Positions 7,854-15,290 of a stretch of 20,964 nt of DNA are shown here, piece after piece (position 1 is the stretch's first letter; each line of letters opens with the position of its first letter). The stretch is taken from assembly GCA_964607755.1 (NCBI GenBank), contig CAZSMC010000073.1, forward strand, positions 1-20,964. The letters run 5' to 3'. The DNA comes from CAZSMC01 sp964607755 (GTDB lineage Bacteria > Zhuqueibacterota > Zhuqueibacteria > Residuimicrobiales > Krinioviventaceae). Both the position numbers and the translations under genes were made by a program. The notes beneath the pieces were generated by a model. That model saw only the letters and a list, made by a program, of their open reading frames with translations. It searched no databases and had not been told where the DNA came from.

Positions 7854-7947
7854 AACAAGGGGTCGCTTAAGAATTTGAGCAATATTGTAAATCTTTGATT
7901 AATTGCAAATTACGCAGTTTTATTGTTTCCAGGAGCGACCCCTTGTT
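7854..7947. repeat. Inverted repeat with 14 bp perfect arms
   Basis: AACAAGGGGTCGCT at 7854-7867 and its exact complement AGCGACCCCTTGTT at 7934-7947 flank a 66-base AT-rich core. The left arm also contains a small CCCC-AACAA-GGGG hairpin. The right arm is preceded by GGAG, a tetranucleotide typical of REP sequences. The arrangement resembles a BIME or a very small non-autonomous element; no ORF is inside. Confidence 0.6.
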
Positions 7948-7972
7948 AGGAGTGACATCAAATTTTTCGACA

Positions 7973-8010
7973 CACTCTTTCAGTGTGCTACAAATTTCAC
8001 AACTCAAAAG
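7973..8010 (+). repeat. Direct repeat copy 2
   Basis: This is the second copy of the unit at 7808-7844. Its hairpin has eroded to CACACT-CTTTC-AGTGTG (6 bp), and the sequence that follows (GCTACAAATTTC...ACTCAAAAG) is largely conserved. Its last bases form the start of the terminator stem at 8006-8034. Confidence 0.55.
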
Positions 8011-8034
8011 CCGCGGGCCAGCGTCGCGGCTTTT
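8006..8034. terminator. Strong, possibly bidirectional Rho-independent terminator-like stem
   Basis: AAAAGCCGCG-(9-base loop)-CGCGGCTTTT is a perfect 10 bp GC-rich stem with A/T tracts on both sides, and the T side continues TTTTATAAAG. It is a good candidate to end transcription coming from 6673-7788. Oddly, it leaves only 26 bases before the ATG at 8061, too little for a normal promoter, so it may instead be a leader hairpin or attenuator for the next gene. Confidence 0.7.
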
Positions 8035-8060
8035 ATAAAGTGTTGACCATAATTTTTTGC

Positions 8061-9986
8061 ATGAAAAAACGCCAATCCAAAAAACAAAATACCCTTCAAC
8101 TTTCTCCCCTGAAAAAGAGGACTTTTACACTCATTGTTCTGACCATTCCATTTGTTGTGGTGGTGCTGTTCGAAACAGGGTTAAGGCTTGTCAATTATGG
8201 CGGCGATACCACGCTATTTGTTTCCACGCCGAACGAAAATTCTCCATACCTGGGTTTGAACAAAAATGCCGGGCGACGTTTTTTTTACCGCGACACAACT
8301 TTTCTCCCTTCTCCCCGAAAAGACCTCTTTTTAAAAAAGAAACCGGAAAACGGCTATCGCATTTTTGTCCTTGGCGGCTCCACGGCTGCTGGATTTCCTT
8401 ACGGCAACAATCTGACATTTTCCAGAATTCTGCACAGACGGCTGGTTCACACTTTTCCCAAAAAACATATTGAAGTAGTAAATTGCGCGTTTACAGCTAT
8501 CAACACCTATACGCTCCTGGATTACACGGATGAAATACTTGCGCAGCAACCGGATTTACTATTGGTATATGCCGGTCACAACGAATATTACGGTGCGCTT
8601 GGTGTATCGTCCATGGAATCTCTGGGACGACAACGCTGGTTTGTAAAGAGCTATTTGCAGCTTCAGCGGTTCAAGCTGTTCTTATGGCTGCGAAATAGCA
8701 TCAATGCCGTGCGCTCTGCTCTTTTTTCAGAAAGAAAGAAAGAAACCTGGGACCCCACGCGGACGGTGATGTCCCGAATCGTCAAAGATAAGACGATTCC
8801 TTACCGAAGCAGTGTCTACAAAAAGGGGCTAAAACAATTCCAGAGCAACATGCAGGACATAGTGGATAAAGCAGAAAAAGCCGGCGTGCCAGTTATCTTG
8901 AGTGAACTGGTGAGTAATATCCGCGATCACGAACCGTTTGTTTCGGTTGAAACAGAAAATTATCCGGCTGCGATCAATGAATACAAAAAAGCGCAACAAG
9001 CCGAGCAATATCAAAACTTTCAGCAAGCAAAAAAACTTTATTATAATGCCAAAGATTATGACGCGCTACGGTTCCGCGCCTCGGAAGACTTTAACGCAAT
9101 GTTGCACGAACTGGCATCAGAAAACAACATTCCTATCGTTCCCATGAAAAATTATTTTGAACAAGCATCGCCGCACGAACTTTTCGGTGAAAATTTAATA
9201 TGGGAGCATTTGCATCCGAAAAGTCACGGCTATTTTTTAATGGCTGATGCATTTTTCGAGACAATCCGAGAGCATGACTATGTGGTGTCTGATTGGAGTC
9301 AGGTCGATTACATGCCAGGCCGCTACTATGAACAAAACTGGGGACTAACAAAGTTGGATAGTGTGCATGCAGAATTATCCATTCAACAATTAAAGGAAAG
9401 TTGGCCATTCGTTCCAGGCGGTACGCCAAACCGGTTTATGACCCGGTTCGAACCCGAATCAATTGAAGAACAGATCGTTTATAACATTTTAAGCAGGGGC
9501 GAGAGCACGCTGGAACAAGGACACATTCAGTTGGCTTCAATGTATGAAAAAAACGAGCAATATGTCAAAGCGTTGCGGGAATACAAGGCGCTCATATACA
9601 CAGTACCGACGCTTGACGTGTTCTATCAACCGATGATCCGGCTGCTACTGCAAATGCAAGAATATCGATTGGCGCTGCAGATTCTTCACGAAGCGCTGTG
9701 GTATCAGGATACAGCGTTTGTTTACAAGTGGATCGGTCAAATTTATCTCATACTGAATGAAACAGAACGCGGCATTCAATTCTTGAAAGAAGCGCTGGAA
9801 CGCGATCCGGAGGACGCGCAATCCATGTACAATCTCACCCGTGCCTATTACAATCAAGGCCGCATCAACGCAGGGGATCACTACTTGAAACAGCTTCGAA
9901 CCATGATCGAAGACACTAAAGAATTTCAGGATCTCTTGAAATTCCGCCAGACATTGCTGACAGAAAAACAATCAAACCAAAATTAA
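8061..9986 (+). CDS. Membrane-anchored SGNH/GDSL-type hydrolase with C-terminal TPR repeats
   Basis: This is a 641-residue protein with a basic N terminus, one membrane segment (about 22-44) and a periplasmic remainder. The SGNH fold is recognised by FVLGGSTAAG with candidate nucleophile Ser107, VVNCAFTAINTYT as block II, VYAGHNEYYG with Asn174 as block III, and WEHLHPKSHGY with His385 as the catalytic histidine. The acid usually found three residues before that histidine as Asp is Glu382 here. Residues about 500-620 are helical TPR-like pairs (e.g. HIQLASMYEKNEQYVKALREY, IYLILNETERGIQFLKEALERDPEDA). Members of this fold act as esterases or acyl-group enzymes on envelope glycans; the substrate is unknown. 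The frame is open back to 7983, but that would translate the terminator stem, so ATG 8061 is used; no good Shine-Dalgarno precedes it. It converges with the next gene across a 63-base gap without a clear terminator. Confidence 0.8.
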   Translation: MKKRQSKKQNTLQLSPLKKRTFTLIVLTIPFVVVVLFETGLRLVNYGGDTTLFVSTPNENSPYLGLNKNAGRRFFYRDTTFLPSPRKDLFLKKKPENGYRIFVLGGSTAAGFPYGNNLTFSRILHRRLVHTFPKKHIEVVNCAFTAINTYTLLDYTDEILAQQPDLLLVYAGHNEYYGALGVSSMESLGRQRWFVKSYLQLQRFKLFLWLRNSINAVRSALFSERKKETWDPTRTVMSRIVKDKTIPYRSSVYKKGLKQFQSNMQDIVDKAEKAGVPVILSELVSNIRDHEPFVSVETENYPAAINEYKKAQQAEQYQNFQQAKKLYYNAKDYDALRFRASEDFNAMLHELASENNIPIVPMKNYFEQASPHELFGENLIWEHLHPKSHGYFLMADAFFETIREHDYVVSDWSQVDYMPGRYYEQNWGLTKLDSVHAELSIQQLKESWPFVPGGTPNRFMTRFEPESIEEQIVYNILSRGESTLEQGHIQLASMYEKNEQYVKALREYKALIYTVPTLDVFYQPMIRLLLQMQEYRLALQILHEALWYQDTAFVYKWIGQIYLILNETERGIQFLKEALERDPEDAQSMYNLTRAYYNQGRINAGDHYLKQLRTMIEDTKEFQDLLKFRQTLLTEKQSNQN

Positions 9987-10049
9987 ATTTTATTTTCAAC
10001 CAGTGTTGACAGGGTGATGTAAAAAGCACACGGATTTAATTGCTAATTT

Positions 10050-13000
10050 TTAATCGGTATCCGCCAGGAACCGGATTATTTCATTTTTCTCTCGTCTTGC
10101 CAGATACATTTCCGAGTTCTTGCCATAGCCTTTAACGCCAATACCGTAAAAAGAGCCTTTTGGGAAATTGGTCGAAACCGTTATAAAGGTATCCATATAA
10201 TGACCTGTGTCATCCACCAAATGAACACCGTTTCTGTCAGTGATATACAAATATCTTTCTCGAAAGACGCGCTTGTTTTCATACAACCCACCTGATTTAT
10301 CCTCGGCAATGGCAATGCGGTTCGGGAAAATAAATTTCACCGGCTCGCCGACTTTGTTCTCGCTGCCAAATGTGCCCAACTTGCGTACGAGTGATCCGGT
10401 CTGGTTAAAAACCAGAATGCGATGGTTTCCCCAGTCAGCAATATAAAGCCTGCCGTCAGAATCGACAGCAATGCCTTCCGGACTATCCAGAGAATCGGGC
10501 TCTGCACCAAAGTCCAGCGGAAACACACTCCCTTTTGCAACAGACATATCTGAATCCGGGAAACTCAAAATGCGGTCATTGTTCGCGTCAACAATAAGGA
10601 TCTTGTCCAATTGTTTATGATAGACGTAATCCCGCAAATAAATATTTTCTGCAAAATCTTTGTACAGCCTGGAATTTTCAGGTAATTGATAGTCCTTTTG
10701 CAAGACAATGTTCTGGTCCAGTCTTTTCGGGAAAAAATTCGCGTTAATCGGGGCCTTTCCATCATTTACATAATTCAGCTTTGGCGTTAGATTGACAAAA
10801 ATGGAATCAGCGCCAGCCTGCGTAAAAGTATGCTCTTTAACGTAAGGATAACAATCCGGTGTGGTAATTTTGATTATACGTTTGTCATTGAGCGGAATCG
10901 ATTCTTTAGAATAAACGCCTGGCGCCTTTGCTGTAAGCGTACGGCCTGCCAGTTCCACCGTGCAGCTTTCACGACTTTTTTCCTGCGGGAACAGTACCCG
11001 CAATTCCAAACCGGACGTAATGGCGCCGGTTTTTTCATCGATAGGAGCTTTAAAATCAAAAATACCTTCTGCGAGAAATTGCGAATGTTCGAGCAGATTG
11101 ACAGAAGGATAAAGCGATCTTTTCGGCAAACCAAATTTCATCAACAGGACAATGCTTTGCCGGGTTTGTTCATTTTGCAAGTATTTAGCATCCGCCAACT
11201 TTTCATAACTCAACGTGGCACCATCTATGGTCAGTAAATCATCCGGGAACGTCACCCCGGCGATATCAACATCATCGAGCACATCCAATGATCCCTGGCT
11301 GTCTGACAAACCATTGAGAGCTGCCTGTGCATTGTTGTACCAAAAATCGGCATCTTTTATATTTTTCGTTTTTGCCATAACCTGTTCATAGCACATTTGT
11401 GCTGCTTTGTTGTTTTCTTCTTTGCGAAAGAGTTCACCGAGATAAAACAAGGCACGCACACTTTTTTCATTGATCAGATTTATCAATATCTGTTGAGCAG
11501 TGCTATATTTTTCAGCGAAAAACAGGGCGCGCGCACGTATATATCTGGCTTCGTCCTCATAAATTCCGCCGACATTCTCAAGTCTGTTGGCCGCTTGTTC
11601 AAAACGCACCTTTTTTTCCGCCGGATCAGTTTGGATTTCAGCATTTAATGACATGGTTACACCGCGGTAAAAACGCGTTTCATTGGGTCGTTGAGCTTTA
11701 GTAATTTCAAACAGAATATCCAAAACATCGACGTATCTTGCCCTGCTCTCGCCAGTGACTGATGCTGCTAACGGAAGCAATTCCCTGACAATGTCCAGCG
11801 CCATATCAATATCGTTATCAAGAACGTTTCGGTAAATATTGCTGGCGATATTTGTTGTGCCTCTGGCTATTTCCTTTGAAATCTGTATTTGCGTCATTAA
11901 ACGCTGTTTTTCTTGCTGAACCCTGCCGGTTGTCGGCTGAAATTCATCCAACCGGTTTTCCAACTCGTCCAACTGGCGGCTGCGTTCGCCCCGGTTATCA
12001 ATTCTGAGCGTGTTTTTAAACGTGTGAGTGATTGCCCGCCACCGGGCATCGTCCATCAAAACGCGCTGCCGTATACTAAGCGGCTGATTATCCAATTCCT
12101 GAAGATAACGCTCAAAATTCTCCGGAGCGTCATTCTGATTCAGGATACTCTTTACAAAACCAAACCAGTACCACGCTTCAGGTATATCTTCCGCTGCCCG
12201 GCGGTAAAAACTGTTCTGGGTAGACAACTCGTAAAACGGGCCTGCTGTTAACGTTTTAGTCGCCTGATCGTGATTGCCTTTCCTGAACAATTTTTCACTC
12301 GCATAGCCGCCATTCTCCAGGCTGTCTATCTTGTCTGTAAACCGTAAGGAGCTATAATCATCTTGCGATTGCAGATAAATATTCAGGTAGCGCAGTGCAT
12401 CCGAATATAAAAGAACCTGAGTTAGACCGTTGCGGTGTGGAATAAGTTGTGAATAGTTTGCCTGGTCAAGGTAAAAGCGTGCCGTGGCAGAAGGCGAATT
12501 CTGTTTGTCCGCATCATTGAGATTTTCGAACAATTCTCTTGATACACCCTGGTAAAGTTTGCCTTTCGCATAATACACATCTCTTAACCGCAACGAGGCA
12601 TCGAATTTCAGTTCATCGGACAGTGCCTTCGAAACGACCGTGCGAAAGTGATCTCTGGCGTCATCTAAACGTCGCAGTATTTCATTGACTTTAGAAGCCG
12701 GGACAGACGGTCTGCTAAACACACTATATCGCTGCAAAATGGCCTGACGCAGTCTGGATTCACCGGCCATATAGCTGCTTAAAACCTTTAAACTGTCCGG
12801 TGCATTTGGATTGACATTGGAAAAGCTTGTAAAAGCAGGCCCAAATTGTTCCACGGCGTTCGTTGAACCGCTTTCAGCCAGCCGAAAATGGCACCATCCC
12901 GTTTTGTATCCGGCTATGATCAGGTAATTTGGATATTCAACTTTGATATCCGCACGCGTGACACACTGTTCAAAATTGGCCAGAGCCTCTTTAAAATAAT

Positions 13001-13259
13001 TAACAGATGCGCCGCGCTCTGCTGCGGTCAATCCTAAATTATAATAACTTTCAGCCAGAAAATAGAGCGCTACACCCTGCCGCTCTCGAGGCACAGTGTT
13101 TTCTTCTATCCAGTCCGGTACCTGTTCCACTACTTTTTCATAAAGCCCCTGGTTGAAAGAATCCATGGCTTGTGACTGCATGAAATCCTGTCCAAAAGCA
13201 GCCTCCGGGACTGTTATATATAAAATGAGAAAAAGGATGAAAACGATGCAATTTTTCAT
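10050..13259 (-). CDS. Large secreted TPR protein with PEGA-like and C-terminal NHL beta-propeller segments
   Basis: This 1069-residue exported protein is the last gene of the ExbBD-type operon. A signal peptide spans residues 1-23 (MKNCIVFILFLILYITVPEAAFG, cleaved before QD). Most of the chain to about 700 is helical, with TPR-like units such as ALYFLAESYYNLGL, RYIRARALFFAEKYSTAQQI and ALFYLGELFRKEENNKAAQMCYEQV. A beta-rich PEGA-like stretch follows at about 760-850. The final 210 residues carry NHL-type repeats, clearest at about 926-962 (SPEGIAVDSDGRLYIADWG, then NHRILVFNQTGSLVRKLG). Such propellers bind proteins or glycans. Start: the frame is open to 13331, but that would overlap the upstream gene; ATG 13259 has GAGG 6 bases upstream and begins the signal peptide. 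It lies 31 bases after the TonB-like gene. A periplasmic or outer-membrane adaptor role is inferred. Confidence 0.8.
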   Translation of the reverse strand: MKNCIVFILFLILYITVPEAAFGQDFMQSQAMDSFNQGLYEKVVEQVPDWIEENTVPRERQGVALYFLAESYYNLGLTAAERGASVNYFKEALANFEQCVTRADIKVEYPNYLIIAGYKTGWCHFRLAESGSTNAVEQFGPAFTSFSNVNPNAPDSLKVLSSYMAGESRLRQAILQRYSVFSRPSVPASKVNEILRRLDDARDHFRTVVSKALSDELKFDASLRLRDVYYAKGKLYQGVSRELFENLNDADKQNSPSATARFYLDQANYSQLIPHRNGLTQVLLYSDALRYLNIYLQSQDDYSSLRFTDKIDSLENGGYASEKLFRKGNHDQATKTLTAGPFYELSTQNSFYRRAAEDIPEAWYWFGFVKSILNQNDAPENFERYLQELDNQPLSIRQRVLMDDARWRAITHTFKNTLRIDNRGERSRQLDELENRLDEFQPTTGRVQQEKQRLMTQIQISKEIARGTTNIASNIYRNVLDNDIDMALDIVRELLPLAASVTGESRARYVDVLDILFEITKAQRPNETRFYRGVTMSLNAEIQTDPAEKKVRFEQAANRLENVGGIYEDEARYIRARALFFAEKYSTAQQILINLINEKSVRALFYLGELFRKEENNKAAQMCYEQVMAKTKNIKDADFWYNNAQAALNGLSDSQGSLDVLDDVDIAGVTFPDDLLTIDGATLSYEKLADAKYLQNEQTRQSIVLLMKFGLPKRSLYPSVNLLEHSQFLAEGIFDFKAPIDEKTGAITSGLELRVLFPQEKSRESCTVELAGRTLTAKAPGVYSKESIPLNDKRIIKITTPDCYPYVKEHTFTQAGADSIFVNLTPKLNYVNDGKAPINANFFPKRLDQNIVLQKDYQLPENSRLYKDFAENIYLRDYVYHKQLDKILIVDANNDRILSFPDSDMSVAKGSVFPLDFGAEPDSLDSPEGIAVDSDGRLYIADWGNHRILVFNQTGSLVRKLGTFGSENKVGEPVKFIFPNRIAIAEDKSGGLYENKRVFRERYLYITDRNGVHLVDDTGHYMDTFITVSTNFPKGSFYGIGVKGYGKNSEMYLARREKNEIIRFLADTD

Positions 13260-13290
13260 ATATGCCTCGGTAAAAATGATTTTAGCAATT

Positions 13291-13905
13291 TTAAAAAGAT
13301 AACCGGCTATAGCCGACTCTTTCCCGGTCAAGATTGTTTATATAATAGAGCAATCCATCGCGAACGTCTACTTTATCGGGGATATTATCGCTTTTGTCCA
13401 TCCGGCTTGAATCAATGGTCAATTTCTTTTTTCTGGACGGCACATTGAAATAAAAAATAATCGTGCCCTGTTTTCGGGGAAGATAAACCCAGGTATTCAA
13501 TATCCGTTCGATATACTGCCCGGCATCAGGATGGCCGTGATCTTTGATATCGCCCTGATCCCGGTTAAAAAGCAGCGCACCGCTCTGAGCTACTCTGGCG
13601 CGCACCGTCACATCCGCTGTCCGGTCGATTTCGGTTAACCTGTTCCAGTCCAGAGGTCGTATCCCGGCGGCGCGAAGATCAATATCGAAAATCAAATCTT
13701 CGATCACTGGCCCGGAAATGACAATACCCTGCACACCCGGACGAGGCGGAATTTTCAGCGTATCCGGTTTTGTGAACGGAGGGATAAAAGTGTCCCGGGC
13801 TTCCATTCCGGTATAGCGTAAATTATAAAGTATTAAAAGGGCAACCGCCAAAACGACAAGCAGCAACCACAAATAAAAAATATATTTCTTAATATTATGT
13901 TCCAC
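13291..13905 (-). CDS. Short TonB-like periplasmic protein (single N-terminal membrane anchor)
   Basis: At 204 residues, the protein has a short cytoplasmic head, one membrane helix (8-28), a proline-containing linker (IPPFTKPDTLKIPPRPG at 41-57) and a C-terminal domain. Residues 98-155 fit the TonB C-terminal pattern: TVRARVAQSGALL, then NTWVYLPRKQGTIIFYFNV, corresponding to the variable-strand, 'W-x-F/Y-x-P' and final strand elements. It follows an ExbB-type and two ExbD-type genes, which is where a TonB partner belongs. The linker is much shorter than in TonB proteins that span the periplasm, so it probably contacts a periplasmic partner such as the TPR/NHL protein encoded next. The start is GTG 13905, after AAGG. 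No close family name can be given. Confidence 0.65.
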   Translation of the reverse strand: MEHNIKKYIFYLWLLLVVLAVALLILYNLRYTGMEARDTFIPPFTKPDTLKIPPRPGVQGIVISGPVIEDLIFDIDLRAAGIRPLDWNRLTEIDRTADVTVRARVAQSGALLFNRDQGDIKDHGHPDAGQYIERILNTWVYLPRKQGTIIFYFNVPSRKKKLTIDSSRMDKSDNIPDKVDVRDGLLYYINNLDRERVGYSRLSF

Positions 13906-13907
13906 CC

Positions 13908-13970
13908 TTATGAATCCTGTTTCATCTTCATTTTGTTGATTTTTTTAACCCATGGTTGATCCGGCGTCAT
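13908..13970 (-). CDS. Candidate 20-residue small ORF between the second ExbD and TonB-like genes
   Basis: An ATG at 13970 opens a 20-codon frame (starting MTPDQPWVKKINK) that ends with TAA 2 bases before the GTG of the TonB-like gene. It fills almost all of the 76-base gap. A weak GAG directly precedes the ATG. It could be a coupling leader, the displaced N-terminal end of the TonB-like protein after a frameshift, or chance. Confidence 0.2.
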   Translation of the reverse strand: MTPDQPWVKKINKMKMKQDS

Positions 13971-13981
13971 CTCGGAAGAAT

Positions 13982-14596
13982 TCACCGTTTATCAGAAGGA
14001 AATAAAATAACCAGATTTTCTCTTTTATTTCCTTGACTGTCACGCTCTGTTTTCAGAGCAATATCATCGGCGTTTCGAATGTCATCGATAGATCCGCCAA
14101 CGCAACCATAATTTATATTGGACAAACCGGAAACAGCCTGGATTATTTCGATTACATGATAATATGCGATTTCATCCGGACAACGAATGAGCACAAAATA
14201 ATTTTCTTCCGGATGATTACTGGCATTCATTTTAAGCTCTTTGAGTCGTGACAATAGCTGGGTTTTGCTAAAATACCGGTCATTCATCAGCGTGGAAACG
14301 ATTCGTTGCTGCTGCCATTGTCGACTTTTAAAGCCAAAATTATTCTGAACCTGTTCGACAATCGATGTGGCGGTTTGGTCCAGATACAAAAATCCGTTTT
14401 CATCGACAAATTGGACCAGAATCTGGGCGCGGCCCGGTTTGTTCTCCGGAGTGGGGATGGCCAACTTTTGCTCTTCCTTGGTCATCTGAGCCACCATACT
14501 GGTGACCAGAAAAAAGAGCAATAATATAAATGCCATATCAATCAACGACATCATCTGGGGTTTTTTTCGCCCCACATCATATTTATCAAACGCCAC
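13982..14596 (-). CDS. ExbD/TolR-family protein, second copy
   Basis: At 204 residues, it has a short cytoplasmic N terminus and then the hallmark ExbD membrane helix SLIDMAFILLLFFLVTSM (17-34). Asp20 is at the position of the proton-carrying aspartate. The rest is a periplasmic domain: FVLIRCPDEIAYYHVIEIIQ matches the conserved ExbD strand-helix, and a roughly 60-residue insertion precedes it. ExbD proteins pair with an ExbB/TolQ channel and use the proton motive force to drive envelope work. Start is GTG 14596 with GAGGAG about 8 bases upstream; it overlaps the first ExbD gene by 11 bases. Its sequence is quite different from that of the first copy outside the membrane helix, so this is not a recent duplication. 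Confidence 0.88.
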   Translation of the reverse strand: MAFDKYDVGRKKPQMMSLIDMAFILLLFFLVTSMVAQMTKEEQKLAIPTPENKPGRAQILVQFVDENGFLYLDQTATSIVEQVQNNFGFKSRQWQQQRIVSTLMNDRYFSKTQLLSRLKELKMNASNHPEENYFVLIRCPDEIAYYHVIEIIQAVSGLSNINYGCVGGSIDDIRNADDIALKTERDSQGNKRENLVILFPSDKR

Positions 14597-15260
14597 CTGC
14601 GCTCTCCTCTTCTTCCTGGTTCGCTAAACTCTTTTTTTCCGATGATAACACCCGAAATGTAATTTTCGGGATTAAATTGTCATATTGACTGCACTGTTCC
14701 ATAATATAACGAATAATACCAAATTCAGTATCCTGAACAGCACGCACTTCGATGGTGTTGGAAATACTGGGGCTGTGGAAATGCTCCTCAGTGTATTGCG
14801 CTATATTTTCACGGATAATAGAAAATGCGTGAATAGTATCACGAGCTGCTCTGGTCATATCGAATGCATTTGCCGGGAAAATACCGTAATGGCTCGAATC
14901 CGGCGGCACGCTGGCAATCTCTTCATTGACTCTTTTCAAGGCCTGCGACTCTGTTAATTTGGTGTTTTCATCCGGTTGAAGGATATAAACAGCCTTTGGA
15001 CTTGCCGGGTTTTCACTGATATGCGTTACATATATCAGCAGAGTCGAAAGCACTTCATCTTTTAAAACCGTTGTTTCGCCTCTGGCCCGGGGCAAGGTAA
15101 AAGCCTTGCGGGATGGTGCCGGCAAATCCTGATCACCGCTGGAGGACAGCGACAGCGTGGATATAAAAAATATCAACAGCAGAAATACCATATCAATGAG
15201 CGTGGGTAATTCTATTTCCCGCTTGTTCTCAAAAAATGGTTTGTGTTTCTTGTTTGTCAT
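14586..15260 (-). CDS. ExbD/TolR-family protein, first copy
   Basis: At 224 residues, it has an N-terminal cytoplasmic stretch and then LPTLIDMVFLLLIFFISTLSL (19-39), the ExbD membrane helix with the conserved proton-relay Asp23. The periplasmic domain is longer than the roughly 100 residues usual in ExbD. Its end, TIEVRAVQDTEFGIIRYIME, fits the canonical ExbD strand-helix. It starts 30 bases after the ExbB-type gene and overlaps the second ExbD gene by 11 bases. Two distinct ExbD subunits with one channel gene is the arrangement of AglQ/AglS with AglR in Myxococcus gliding and of some TonB systems. That comparison is by family and layout, not by alignment. Confidence 0.88.
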   Translation of the reverse strand: MTNKKHKPFFENKREIELPTLIDMVFLLLIFFISTLSLSSSGDQDLPAPSRKAFTLPRARGETTVLKDEVLSTLLIYVTHISENPASPKAVYILQPDENTKLTESQALKRVNEEIASVPPDSSHYGIFPANAFDMTRAARDTIHAFSIIRENIAQYTEEHFHSPSISNTIEVRAVQDTEFGIIRYIMEQCSQYDNLIPKITFRVLSSEKKSLANQEEEESAGGV

Positions 15261-15290
15261 AAGTTTAATAAACTGCCTTTTATTGTCTCA

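Noticed and set aside
7801..8034. CRISPR array or insertion sequence
   Set aside because: The repeats are few, unevenly spaced and palindromic, with no spacers of uniform length and no transposase ORF.
7983..8060. Upstream extension of the SGNH/TPR gene
   Set aside because: It would translate through a perfect terminator-like stem and repeat copy 2.
13260..13331. Upstream extension of the TPR/NHL gene into the TonB-like gene
   Set aside because: It would bury the signal peptide; ATG 13259 has its own Shine-Dalgarno.
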